A DNA stretch of 64,000 nucleotides from GCA-2720975 sp964467985 (GTDB taxonomy: Bacteria > Planctomycetota > UBA1135 > GCA-002686595), in assembly GCA_964467985.1 (NCBI GenBank), contig CAYXTP010000004.1, positions 62,001 to 126,000 of the forward strand. The letters are read 5' to 3'. The number at the start of each line of letters is the position of its first letter. Within the stretch, counting starts at the first letter, position 1. The notes beneath the pieces were generated by a model. It was given only the letters and a program-made list of their open reading frames with translations, ran no database searches and was not told where the DNA came from. The translations under genes were made by a program, and so were the position numbers. Below are positions 16,602-24,246 of this stretch, one piece after another.

Positions 16602-17618
16602 GTGACCGACCCGCGCTTTGATCGACAGGTGCGCTTCGCCCAGTTGGGCGCGGAGGGGCAGGACCGCTTGCAGCAAGCGCGCGTCTTGCTGGTTGGATGC
16701 GGTGCCCTGGGAGGAGTCTTGGCCCAACACCTGGTGCGCGCCGGAGTGGGGACCCTGGTGCTCGTGGATCGGGACATCGTCGAACTCTCGAATCTGCCCA
16801 GACAAGTACTGTTTGACGAACGCCACGCCCAAGAGGGCACACCCAAGGTTCTCGCCAGTGCGGAAACCCTGGCGCGGGCAGGCGGGCCAACGCGCATCGA
16901 AACGCACGCCACGCACTTGGATGCCGACAACCTTGCGGATCTGGCCCAGGGTTGCGACCTGCTACTGGACGGCACCGACAACTTGGGCACACGCTACTTG
17001 CTCAACGATTATGCCGTGCGCCACACCACACCATGGATCTATGGCGGCGTGGTGGGAGGTGCCGGCTTGGTTCTCCCGATCCTGCCAGGCCGCGGTCCGT
17101 GCCTGCGTTGTGTCTTCCGCGACCCCCCTCCGGCTGGCACGCTGGCGACCTGCGACACGGCCGGAGTCATTGCGCCTGCTGTGGGTTTGGTCGCTTCGAT
17201 GCAAGCGGGCCTGGCCCTGCGATTGCTGAGCGGTGCCGAGGATCCAGAACCTGCGCTGCTCGAACTGGACGCCTGGAATGGAGAGGTGCGGCGCATTCGC
17301 ACGCGCCCCGACCCGGATTGCCCAGCTTGCGCTGCCGCCGAGTTCCCCTGGCTCGACGCACCCCTGGCCCAGCGAGCGGTCTCTCTCTGCGGTCGCAACA
17401 CAGTCCAGGTGCGCGGCGCGGGCGGGGCCGTGGACCTCGATGGCTTGACCCGCAAACTGCAAGGCGTGGCGTGCGAGATTCGACGAGCTGGACCGCTCCT
17501 ACGCTTCCGGGTGGAGCAGCATCAAATGACCCTCTTTCCAGACGGCCGGGCTCTCGTGGAGGGAACCGAGGACACGGACCGTGCCCTGGCCCTTGTGGAC
17601 CGTTACATTGGCAGCTGA
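16602..17618 (+). CDS. ThiF/MoeB/HesA-family E1-like adenylyltransferase
   Basis: A 338-residue protein with GTG start at 16602. The N-terminal segment FDRQVRFAQLG and the nucleotide-binding loop VGCGALGGVLAQHL at about residues 30-43 are typical of ThiF/MoeB enzymes, which adenylate the C-terminal Gly-Gly of ThiS or MoaD. LVDRDIVELSNLPRQVLF gives the conserved R/N adenylation region. The structural zinc site has CLRC at about 167-170 and CPAC at about 240-243. Beyond about residue 255 there is an extra C-terminal domain of some 80 residues, with no rhodanese signature, which resembles a small beta-grasp-like or MoaD-like fold; that is inference. A MoaD/ThiS-like protein is encoded near 7 kb, and a MocA-like nucleotidyltransferase follows directly. 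A molybdopterin or thiamine sulfur-transfer role is likely, and which of the two is unresolved. Confidence 0.88.
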   Translation: MTDPRFDRQVRFAQLGAEGQDRLQQARVLLVGCGALGGVLAQHLVRAGVGTLVLVDRDIVELSNLPRQVLFDERHAQEGTPKVLASAETLARAGGPTRIETHATHLDADNLADLAQGCDLLLDGTDNLGTRYLLNDYAVRHTTPWIYGGVVGGAGLVLPILPGRGPCLRCVFRDPPPAGTLATCDTAGVIAPAVGLVASMQAGLALRLLSGAEDPEPALLELDAWNGEVRRIRTRPDPDCPACAAAEFPWLDAPLAQRAVSLCGRNTVQVRGAGGAVDLDGLTRKLQGVACEIRRAGPLLRFRVEQHQMTLFPDGRALVEGTEDTDRALALVDRYIGS

Positions 17619-18234
17619 CACGGGTCCCGCCGGACCGGCCCTGGTGGTCCTGGCGGCCGGGGCCTCCACGCGCTTGGGCGAGCACAAAGCTCTGGTCGAT
17701 ATTCGCGGAGAACCCGCGATCTTGCACCTGCTAAGAGCCGCGCGCCGGCTGGGCGATGCCCAGCCATTGGTGATCACGGGGGCGGACGAGGGTGCGATCG
17801 CCCAGGCTCTCGGCCAACTCACTCGCGCTGAGGACAACATCGAGATCGTCCACAATCCCCATTGGGCTAGCGGCCGTTCCAGCAGTCTGGCCCTGGCAAG
17901 GGAGCTGCGTGCGCAACGCGATGTCTGCCTGGCCCCAGTCGACTGTCCTTTGGTCAGTCCGGATGTGTTCAAACACCTCGCCAGGTGCTGGGCCGCAGAG
18001 GGCCGGCCCCCAAGGGGCTGGCTCGCTCCACGCCATGGCACCTGTTCCCAGACCGGCCACGGACACCCTGTCGTACTGGGGCATGAGCTGCTCTCAGAAT
18101 GGGACGGGCTGGAGTCCCCCCGCAAGCTACGCGACCGGGCGCAGCCCCTGCTTTCAGTACCTGTAGGGGATCCTGCGATCCTCGACAACCTGGATCGGCC
18201 GGCGGATCTCGCGCGCCTGCGTGCTCGCAGATAA
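17608..18234 (+). CDS. MobA/MocA-like nucleotidyltransferase (NTP transferase family)
   Basis: About 208 residues from TTG 17608; the earlier GTG at 17581 and an internal GTG are alternatives. The start of the domain is LVVLAAGASTRLGEHKAL, the nucleotide-binding signature of MobA/MocA/IspD-like enzymes (L-A-A-G-x-S-x-R-x-G-x-x-K). CLAPVDCPLVSPDVFKHL is the metal-binding D-x-P-L segment. The known family transfers CMP or GMP to molybdopterin (MocA/MobA). The end of the upstream E1-like gene overlaps this start, so they form one operon. A molybdenum-cofactor role is favoured because of that neighbour, but activity on another small acceptor cannot be excluded. Confidence 0.82.
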   Translation: MAADTGPAGPALVVLAAGASTRLGEHKALVDIRGEPAILHLLRAARRLGDAQPLVITGADEGAIAQALGQLTRAEDNIEIVHNPHWASGRSSSLALARELRAQRDVCLAPVDCPLVSPDVFKHLARCWAAEGRPPRGWLAPRHGTCSQTGHGHPVVLGHELLSEWDGLESPRKLRDRAQPLLSVPVGDPAILDNLDRPADLARLRARR

Positions 18235-18328
18235 CGATCTTCTTCAGCCCCATCTCCCCGGGGACCGATGAAACAGCGGGGTTCCTAGGCATTTGCCGTA
18301 AGCCCCACGGACCCCCGGAGAACAGAAG

Positions 18329-21300
18329 ATGAGCTTTCATGGAGATGTCGGAGGAATCGGCCTAGCCGAGTTGTTGCAAGGCCTTGCTGGAGGCAGCAAG
18401 TCCGGGCGCTTGACCCTCACCGGCAAGGATGGTGAGCGGCTGGTTCTCAGCCTGCTACAAGGGCGCCTGCTCTTGGCTGCGCCCGAGGGCGAGAACCGCG
18501 AGCGATGGCGCGAGGCAGCCGAAGAGGCCTGGGCCGATGATGGGGATGGTCAGGTCGCCGGTCTCAAGATGGACACGGTTGCCCGAGGTCGGCGTCTCGA
18601 GCTGTGCTATGCGTTGCTCGACGGTGGCGAAGTGCGCTTCTCCTTTGACCCCACTGAAGACACCACAGGACCCAAACACCCCCTGGACATTGAACACCTG
18701 CTGCTGGAGTACGCGCGCATTCAAGACGAGTGCGACCAAGAAGACGCCTACGAGACACTGAGTGCAGCCACGATCGGATACCGAACAGAGAACCCCACTC
18801 CCGAAGGAGTGCATGCCCTGCCCACCGGTTTCTTGGCAGCCGTCTCGGGCCAACGCACCGCACAGGAAATAGCCGACCTCTTGGGTTGGCCCCTGCGCAG
18901 GGCCCGCGCCTGCCTAGCACGAGGCCTTCGACTCGGCGTTCTTGGAACCCGGCGCGCTGACGACTACTTGCCCCTGGCCCTGGCTTGCTTGGACGCTGGC
19001 CAGGCATCGCGCACGAGTGCTCGCCTTCAGACCTGGGCGCGTAGAGGTGCTCCCGGCCCCATGCCCGCGGCGGCCGTTCAGCGTCTAGCCGGTGGCCTGC
19101 TGGGCGTGATTCGCCCCATGCCCGCATCCGAACGCCGAACGATTCTGCGTCGCTTGCACGCCACGAACGGCGATCCGATTCTGGCCGAACAGCACTGGAC
19201 GGCAATCGCGGACATGGGCAAGGGAGACTCCATCGCCCTGCTGCATAGCGTCCACCCGCGCCGCAAGCCCGCACACGGCATGCAGCGCGCAACACTCTGC
19301 ATCGAGACCACTGCCCCCGTCTCTCAGTGGCTGGCTCTGGCGCGTCGATTCCAGACCCAGGGCACGCCGCAACGCGCACTGCCGCTCTTGCTGCTCGCCG
19401 CGCGCCAGGTTGACTCAGCGTCCGAGGAGACTCTGGACTCCCGCTTGGAACTGGGCATGGGCTTGGCCATGGCAGGGCGTGCCAATGATGCAACGCCTTG
19501 GATTCTCGGGGTAGCCCGCAAGCTCATCGAGGATGGGCGAGCCGGGGAAGCCATCGGGCCCCTCCGGCTGCTCTTGGACCACGACGGCCGCAACCGCGAA
19601 GCGCGCCAATCCCTGGCCCAAGCACGCCGGGCAGCCGGAATCCGCGGTATGGATCTGCATCCCCTGTTGACCGGTCCATCGCTCATGGTGCTGGTGGCGG
19701 TGGCCTTGATTTTGGCCGGAACGGCGGTCGTTCGCGTGCAGGACTCGCGCGACCGAGCCGTCCTCCTGCAAGAGGTGCGGTCCTTGTCCTCCAGCCCCAT
19801 CCTGGCCCTGGCACACTTGGACCAGGCCTTCCCCGAAGACGAGGGTCCCGACGTTCAATCGCTGCGTACCGAACTCAGGGAAGAAGAACTGCGCTTCGAC
19901 ACAGAGCGCCGCGGCGCCTGGCTGGAAGCCTATGAAAGCGTCCAACGTGAGGCCACGCTCGGCGACCCGGCCGATGCCTTGCTGCAGATCCTGGAACTCA
20001 CGGATCCCCCCAACGTACGTCGCGTCTCGCGCACATTTCCCGACGTGACCGACCTTCGGCAAGCGCTTGTGCAACGCCTGGTCTCCAATCTGAGCCAGCG
20101 CGGGCCCGTCGAGCCCGACGACGACGAGCAAGGCGCTGACGAGGAGCGGGTGGGCCGCCAACTTCAGGCCATTCAAGGCCACTTGGAGGCCGCCGGGCTC
20201 TCGACCAGCGAGAGGCAGACCTGGGTTGCGGATCTAGCCGAGCCGACTGATCTGCTCGCGAGCCGCGTGCAAGAACGCGAGGTGCTCACGCGCGAAAAAC
20301 GTCGCGTCGAGAACCTCACTCGTCAAGAAACGTGGATGCGGCAGGCAGATGCCCTGGCGGAGAAGGGTCAATTCCACCAGGCACTCGAACTGTACGCGGA
20401 CATCGTGCGTGTGGACGCCGGCGGTGATCTTGAAAGTGCACTGTCCGAGCGCCTGGCTGAACTCACACTCAAGCGCGACCGATTGGATGAAGCGCGGGAA
20501 CTGTCGCTTCAAGGAAACCACGAGCAGGCCCTCGAGCGTTTGGGCGAAGTGGTTGACGACCTGCGACTGTTCGACCTGCCCTGGGCCGTGCGGACCCTGC
20601 CCGTCGAGGCCTCGGTGAGCCGTTCAGGGGAACCTCTCGAGCTGCGTCCATTACGGCTCGAGTCGGCCGTCGACCAGACCGTCGAATTGGAAATCTCCCA
20701 CCCGGGTTACCTGCCCCGCACCGTGCGGGTCGATCGACCCGCCGACCAGCTCGTCATCCTCTCGCGCGTGCCGAGCCACGCCTGGCAAAGCGGAGCGCGG
20801 GTTGACGCGCTGCCCGTTGAGATTCGTTCTGACCGAGTGGTCACCGACCGAGACGGCCACATCGCGCGGCTCGACGTCCAAGGTGATGTGATCTGGGAAC
20901 GCAATCTTGAAACCCTGTCCGGTATTGCGCGAGCTCCAGTGCTTCTCCCGCGCCGCCCGGGACACCTGCTGCTTGTCAGCGAGGGTGGCCGCGTGTGGAT
21001 TTTGGACGCGGAGGACGGAACAACCACCGGCCCGCTGGACTTGGGTTCGGCCCCTGTGTCCGGACCGGCTCCGAACCCCGACTGCATCAGCGTTCGTTTG
21101 GCGGATGGCCGCGGATTGGGTTGGACGCACGAACTGGAGCCCAAGGTACTCTCCAATGTGGATGCTCAGGACTTGAATCACGACGCGCAACGCTTCGGTG
21201 GGGAACGCGGCCTGCAGGTGTATCGCAGGAGAGAGAACCCCGAGCGCACGGAGTTCCCCGATGCAGAAGGCGAGCGGACAGTGGTCTTGAAGGACGGCGC

Positions 21301-21463
21301 GTACTACCTGCAATGGAGCGAGGCCCCCGGCCAGGCCGCCGACACGGTCCTGCTCGAGGGCACCTGGGAGTACATCGCCTGGGAGCAGTCTTCACTGGAC
21401 GCACCCAGGGGCCGGGTGTGGATCTCCGACGGCGCCGGCCTGCGCTCCTTCGTTCCCCAATAG
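18329..21463 (+). CDS. DUF4388 / TPR / membrane / PEGA-like / propeller mosaic protein
   Basis: A 1044-residue protein with a GGAG Shine-Dalgarno site eight bases before ATG 18329. The N-terminus (MSFHGDVGGIGLAELLQGLAG, then GRLTLTG, LLQGRLLLA) matches DUF4388/PatA-N domains, which respond to signalling in many delta-proteobacteria and Planctomycetota. A helical TPR-like region follows (about 220-440). One transmembrane helix lies near residues 450-470 (LMVLVAVALILAGTAVV), then a long coiled-coil/TPR region (470-730), a PEGA-like beta-domain (about 755-815, with HPGYLPRTVRV), and a propeller-like region (about 820-1044, with DGHIARLDVQGDVIWERNLE and later ILDAEDGTTTGPLDLG). So the first ~450 residues are cytoplasmic and the C-terminal ~570 are outside the membrane, by topology prediction only. 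The function is unknown. Confidence 0.75.
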   Translation: MSFHGDVGGIGLAELLQGLAGGSKSGRLTLTGKDGERLVLSLLQGRLLLAAPEGENRERWREAAEEAWADDGDGQVAGLKMDTVARGRRLELCYALLDGGEVRFSFDPTEDTTGPKHPLDIEHLLLEYARIQDECDQEDAYETLSAATIGYRTENPTPEGVHALPTGFLAAVSGQRTAQEIADLLGWPLRRARACLARGLRLGVLGTRRADDYLPLALACLDAGQASRTSARLQTWARRGAPGPMPAAAVQRLAGGLLGVIRPMPASERRTILRRLHATNGDPILAEQHWTAIADMGKGDSIALLHSVHPRRKPAHGMQRATLCIETTAPVSQWLALARRFQTQGTPQRALPLLLLAARQVDSASEETLDSRLELGMGLAMAGRANDATPWILGVARKLIEDGRAGEAIGPLRLLLDHDGRNREARQSLAQARRAAGIRGMDLHPLLTGPSLMVLVAVALILAGTAVVRVQDSRDRAVLLQEVRSLSSSPILALAHLDQAFPEDEGPDVQSLRTELREEELRFDTERRGAWLEAYESVQREATLGDPADALLQILELTDPPNVRRVSRTFPDVTDLRQALVQRLVSNLSQRGPVEPDDDEQGADEERVGRQLQAIQGHLEAAGLSTSERQTWVADLAEPTDLLASRVQEREVLTREKRRVENLTRQETWMRQADALAEKGQFHQALELYADIVRVDAGGDLESALSERLAELTLKRDRLDEARELSLQGNHEQALERLGEVVDDLRLFDLPWAVRTLPVEASVSRSGEPLELRPLRLESAVDQTVELEISHPGYLPRTVRVDRPADQLVILSRVPSHAWQSGARVDALPVEIRSDRVVTDRDGHIARLDVQGDVIWERNLETLSGIARAPVLLPRRPGHLLLVSEGGRVWILDAEDGTTTGPLDLGSAPVSGPAPNPDCISVRLADGRGLGWTHELEPKVLSNVDAQDLNHDAQRFGGERGLQVYRRRENPERTEFPDAEGERTVVLKDGAYYLQWSEAPGQAADTVLLEGTWEYIAWEQSSLDAPRGRVWISDGAGLRSFVPQ

Positions 21464-21494
21464 ACGCCGACTTGCTGGCCGCTAGACTGCGGGA

Positions 21495-22259
21495 GTGTCA
21501 TTCAGCACTCCCAGCCGGCTCACCAGCGTCTTGACGTTGGCTTGTGCGCTCAGCGTGGGCGCCTGCGTTGCGACGAGTTCTGCCACCCACGAGAGCAGCG
21601 GCGAGCTGCCGGCGGATTGGCGAAGCTCCAGCACCCTGCGCTTCGAGGCCTTGGTGAAACAATTGGCGGGTCGCCGGCCGGGGTTCTGGTGCGCTTCAGA
21701 GCGCAGCGAATTGGGTCGGGCACTGGACGGCCCTGGCGAAGTCGCCCTGCGCGCAGCTGTGCTCTTGGCTCACAGCGACGGGGACGACGACCGCTCACTC
21801 TTGATCAAGCGCCTGGAGCGGCGCGTGCCCTCCCCTACGCGCGCACACGACGCCGTGGACGTTGTGGCCGCGGCGGCCTTGGAACGCGCGAGCGCTCTGT
21901 CCCCCGGTTTGGACGGGCCCAACACGATGGCCCTGCGCCTGGCGGCTCTGGCGAGTGGAACCCATCCCCACCCTGACTTGGAAGTTCGCGTGGAGTGCGC
22001 GCGGGTTGCCCTGACCAGCGGGGTGGACTCGGTAACGCCCTTCCTGATTCGCGTCCTGCGAGCAGGCACCCCTGCTGAAAGGCAGGACCGTGGTGATTGG
22101 GAGCCCAGCACGACCCTGACGTGGTCCAAGCACCGCGCTGCTCAAGCTCTCAGCCAGCGCGCCCACGTGCCCTGCCGCTTCCGCCCGGACGGGTCGTGGC
22201 AGCATCAAATGGACGAAGCGCAGCGCCTCGAGACTCTTCTGCTGGGCAAGCGGCCCTAG
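21495..22259 (+). CDS. Hypothetical lipoprotein with helical repeats
   Basis: A 254-residue protein with GTG start at 21495. The signal sequence ends in ALSVGAC (lipid Cys at about 24). The mature part is helical and Ala-rich, with LALAA/LRLAALA-like repeats (residues 60-200), somewhat like HEAT or ARM repeats, but no certain family. It ends on TAG 22257-22259 and shares the palindrome CTAG with the TAG stop of asnS on the other strand. Gene spacing suggests it follows the DUF4388 mosaic in one transcript. Confidence 0.7.
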   Translation: MSFSTPSRLTSVLTLACALSVGACVATSSATHESSGELPADWRSSSTLRFEALVKQLAGRRPGFWCASERSELGRALDGPGEVALRAAVLLAHSDGDDDRSLLIKRLERRVPSPTRAHDAVDVVAAAALERASALSPGLDGPNTMALRLAALASGTHPHPDLEVRVECARVALTSGVDSVTPFLIRVLRAGTPAERQDRGDWEPSTTLTWSKHRAAQALSQRAHVPCRFRPDGSWQHQMDEAQRLETLLLGKRP

Positions 22260-23557
22260 GGCCGAATACGGGTCATCAAGCGCGGGTAGGGAGCCGCCTC
22301 GCGCACGTGCTCCAATCCGCAAATCCAACCAACGGTGCGCTCCAGTCCCAGGCCGAAACCACCGTGCGGCACAGACCCGAAGCGGCGCAGATCCAAGTAC
22401 CACTGGAACTCATCCATGGGTAGTTCGTGTTGGTCGATCGCGGCCAACAGGAGATCCAGGTCCTCCTCACGCTGACTGCCGCCGATGATCTCCCCCACTC
22501 CCTCAGGGGCGATCATGTCGACGCACAGGACCTTACTCGGGTCCTCCGGATCTTCTTTCATGTAGAAGGCTTTCACGTTCTTCGGGTAGCGCGTGATCAT
22601 CACCGGCTGGTCGTGCATTTCGGACAGGATTGTTTCGTCGGGCGCGCCAAAGTCCTGCCCTTCGACAAAGGTCGATTCGGGGTGCTCGAGCAGGATCTTG
22701 GATGCCTCTTCGTAAGTGATGCGCGGGAATCCCCCGCGGATGCACTCGAGCTTTGACAGGTCCCGATCGAGAGCTTCGAGCTCCGGTTTGCGTCGACGCA
22801 GGACTTCGCCCACCACGTGCACGACCAGGGCCTCCGCCAACTCGAGCACATCGCCCAGATCGGCAAAAGCGATTTCCGGTTCCAGCATCCAGAACTCCGT
22901 CAGGTGCCGACGGGTCTTGGATTTCTCGGCTCGAAAGGTCGGTCCGAAGCAGTACACCTTGCCGAATGCCAGGGCCGATGCCTCGGCGTAGAGCTGGCCT
23001 GATTGGGTCAAGAACGCCTTGTCCCCTTCGAAGTAGTCCAGCTCAAAGAGGGTGCTGGTGCCCTCACACGCCGCGGGGGTGAACATGGGCGAATCCACAC
23101 AGAGGAATTCGCGCTCGTCCAAGAAGCCCCGAATGGCTGTGATGACTGCATCCCGGATGCGCAGCACGGCCCATTGCCGCTTGGAGCGCATCCAGAGGTG
23201 ACGCCGCGAAAGCAGAAAGTCCGGTCCGTGTTCCTTGGGAGTGATCGGGTAGTCGGACACGCTTTGCAGGACACGCCCGTCTTGGACCGAAACTTCCACG
23301 CCCCCGGGTGCGCGTTCGTCGGCTTTGACTTCGCCCTCCAAGACCACGCTGGACTCCTGCCCGGCGCCGGCGAGGGCTTCGAATAGCTCAGCAGGCACGT
23401 TGCGTTGGGAGACGACGCACTGCACAAAGCCCGTTCCATCGCGGAACTGAATGAAGTGCAACTTGCCCTTGGAAGTGCGGTGATGCAACCAGCCTTGAAG
23501 GGTGACGGTCTCGCCCACATGGCTAGACAGATGTTGAATCGTGGTGATCAGAGTCAT
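22256..23557 (-). CDS. asnS: Asparaginyl-tRNA synthetase
   Basis: A 433-residue class IIb synthetase from ATG 23557 (47 upstream codons are not family-like). The N-terminal OB-fold includes VGETVTLQGWLHHRTSKGKLHFIQFRDGTG. Motif 2 lies around FGPTFRAEKSKTRRHLTEFWMLEPE, where the HLTEFWMLE form is characteristic of asparaginyl and not aspartyl enzymes. Motif 3 is GFGLGLERTVGWICG at the C-terminus. It charges tRNA-Asn with asparagine in the cytoplasm. The membrane-anchored coiled-coil gene ends 11 bases upstream of its start, so the two are co-transcribed. Confidence 0.97.
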   Translation of the reverse strand: MTLITTIQHLSSHVGETVTLQGWLHHRTSKGKLHFIQFRDGTGFVQCVVSQRNVPAELFEALAGAGQESSVVLEGEVKADERAPGGVEVSVQDGRVLQSVSDYPITPKEHGPDFLLSRRHLWMRSKRQWAVLRIRDAVITAIRGFLDEREFLCVDSPMFTPAACEGTSTLFELDYFEGDKAFLTQSGQLYAEASALAFGKVYCFGPTFRAEKSKTRRHLTEFWMLEPEIAFADLGDVLELAEALVVHVVGEVLRRRKPELEALDRDLSKLECIRGGFPRITYEEASKILLEHPESTFVEGQDFGAPDETILSEMHDQPVMITRYPKNVKAFYMKEDPEDPSKVLCVDMIAPEGVGEIIGGSQREEDLDLLLAAIDQHELPMDEFQWYLDLRRFGSVPHGGFGLGLERTVGWICGLEHVREAAPYPRLMTRIRP

Positions 23558-23567
23558 CAGACGGGAG

Positions 23568-24146
23568 TCAAGGAAAAGCGTCGTAGCTGTCTCGGAGGTG
23601 TACGTCGGCGATGGCCCCTTCGCGTAGCTCGACGTGTCCCTTGTGGGCCACACCCGCACGCTTCGCTTCCACACGCACCTTGCCGCTGCCGTCTCCAATC
23701 ACCTCGAGCTCTTCAATGGGGGTGAGCACATCGATGCGTTCAAAACCCATGGCGAGCAGCCGGTTGGTAACGCGTTCGGAAAGGGAACCGGCAGGCGATT
23801 CATACACGGGCAGGCCACCGCCTTGAACGCTCTGTTTGCCGGACTGGGCTAACCAGCGCTCCTCGAAGCGTCGGTGTCCGTCCCGAATATCGATCAAGAC
23901 GTGCTCGAGTCGTCGCCGGCCGAGCTGGTCGGCCCCCTCGGCCATCGCTTCCAGCGAGTCAGCAATGGCCTCCAAGCGCTGCAGCCTGTCCAGCTCCCGG
24001 GCCTGGGCTCTGAGGGCCGCCGTGACGCTGCGTAGCTGCCAGATCACGATTCCGAGAGCCAGCAGGCACCCGCTGCCAATCCAGGTCAGCCACCCAAAGG
24101 GGGCCGATGGATCATCGAGTAGCGGGCTTGCGGCGGGGAGAAACAT
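23568..24146 (-). CDS. Membrane-anchored coiled-coil hypothetical protein
   Basis: A 192-residue protein with an N-terminal transmembrane helix (residues 17-38, WLTWIGSGCLLALGIVIWQL), a predicted coiled coil (about 40-100: RAQARELDRLQRLEAIAD and onward), and a small C-terminal alpha/beta region (about 125-190, VTNRLLAMGFERIDVL, then VRVEAKRAGVAHKGHVELR). No family is recognised. It is eleven bases from asnS and lies upstream in the same direction. Confidence 0.72.
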   Translation of the reverse strand: MFLPAASPLLDDPSAPFGWLTWIGSGCLLALGIVIWQLRSVTAALRAQARELDRLQRLEAIADSLEAMAEGADQLGRRRLEHVLIDIRDGHRRFEERWLAQSGKQSVQGGGLPVYESPAGSLSERVTNRLLAMGFERIDVLTPIEELEVIGDGSGKVRVEAKRAGVAHKGHVELREGAIADVHLRDSYDAFP

Positions 24147-24246
24147 GGGGAGTTTGAGTCTGGCCCGCGCAGCCTACCATTCCTGTTGGCTACGAGAGAC
24201 GCCCCTGACGCTAGTACCTGCGGGTCGCGGTCCCTATTCTCGCCCC

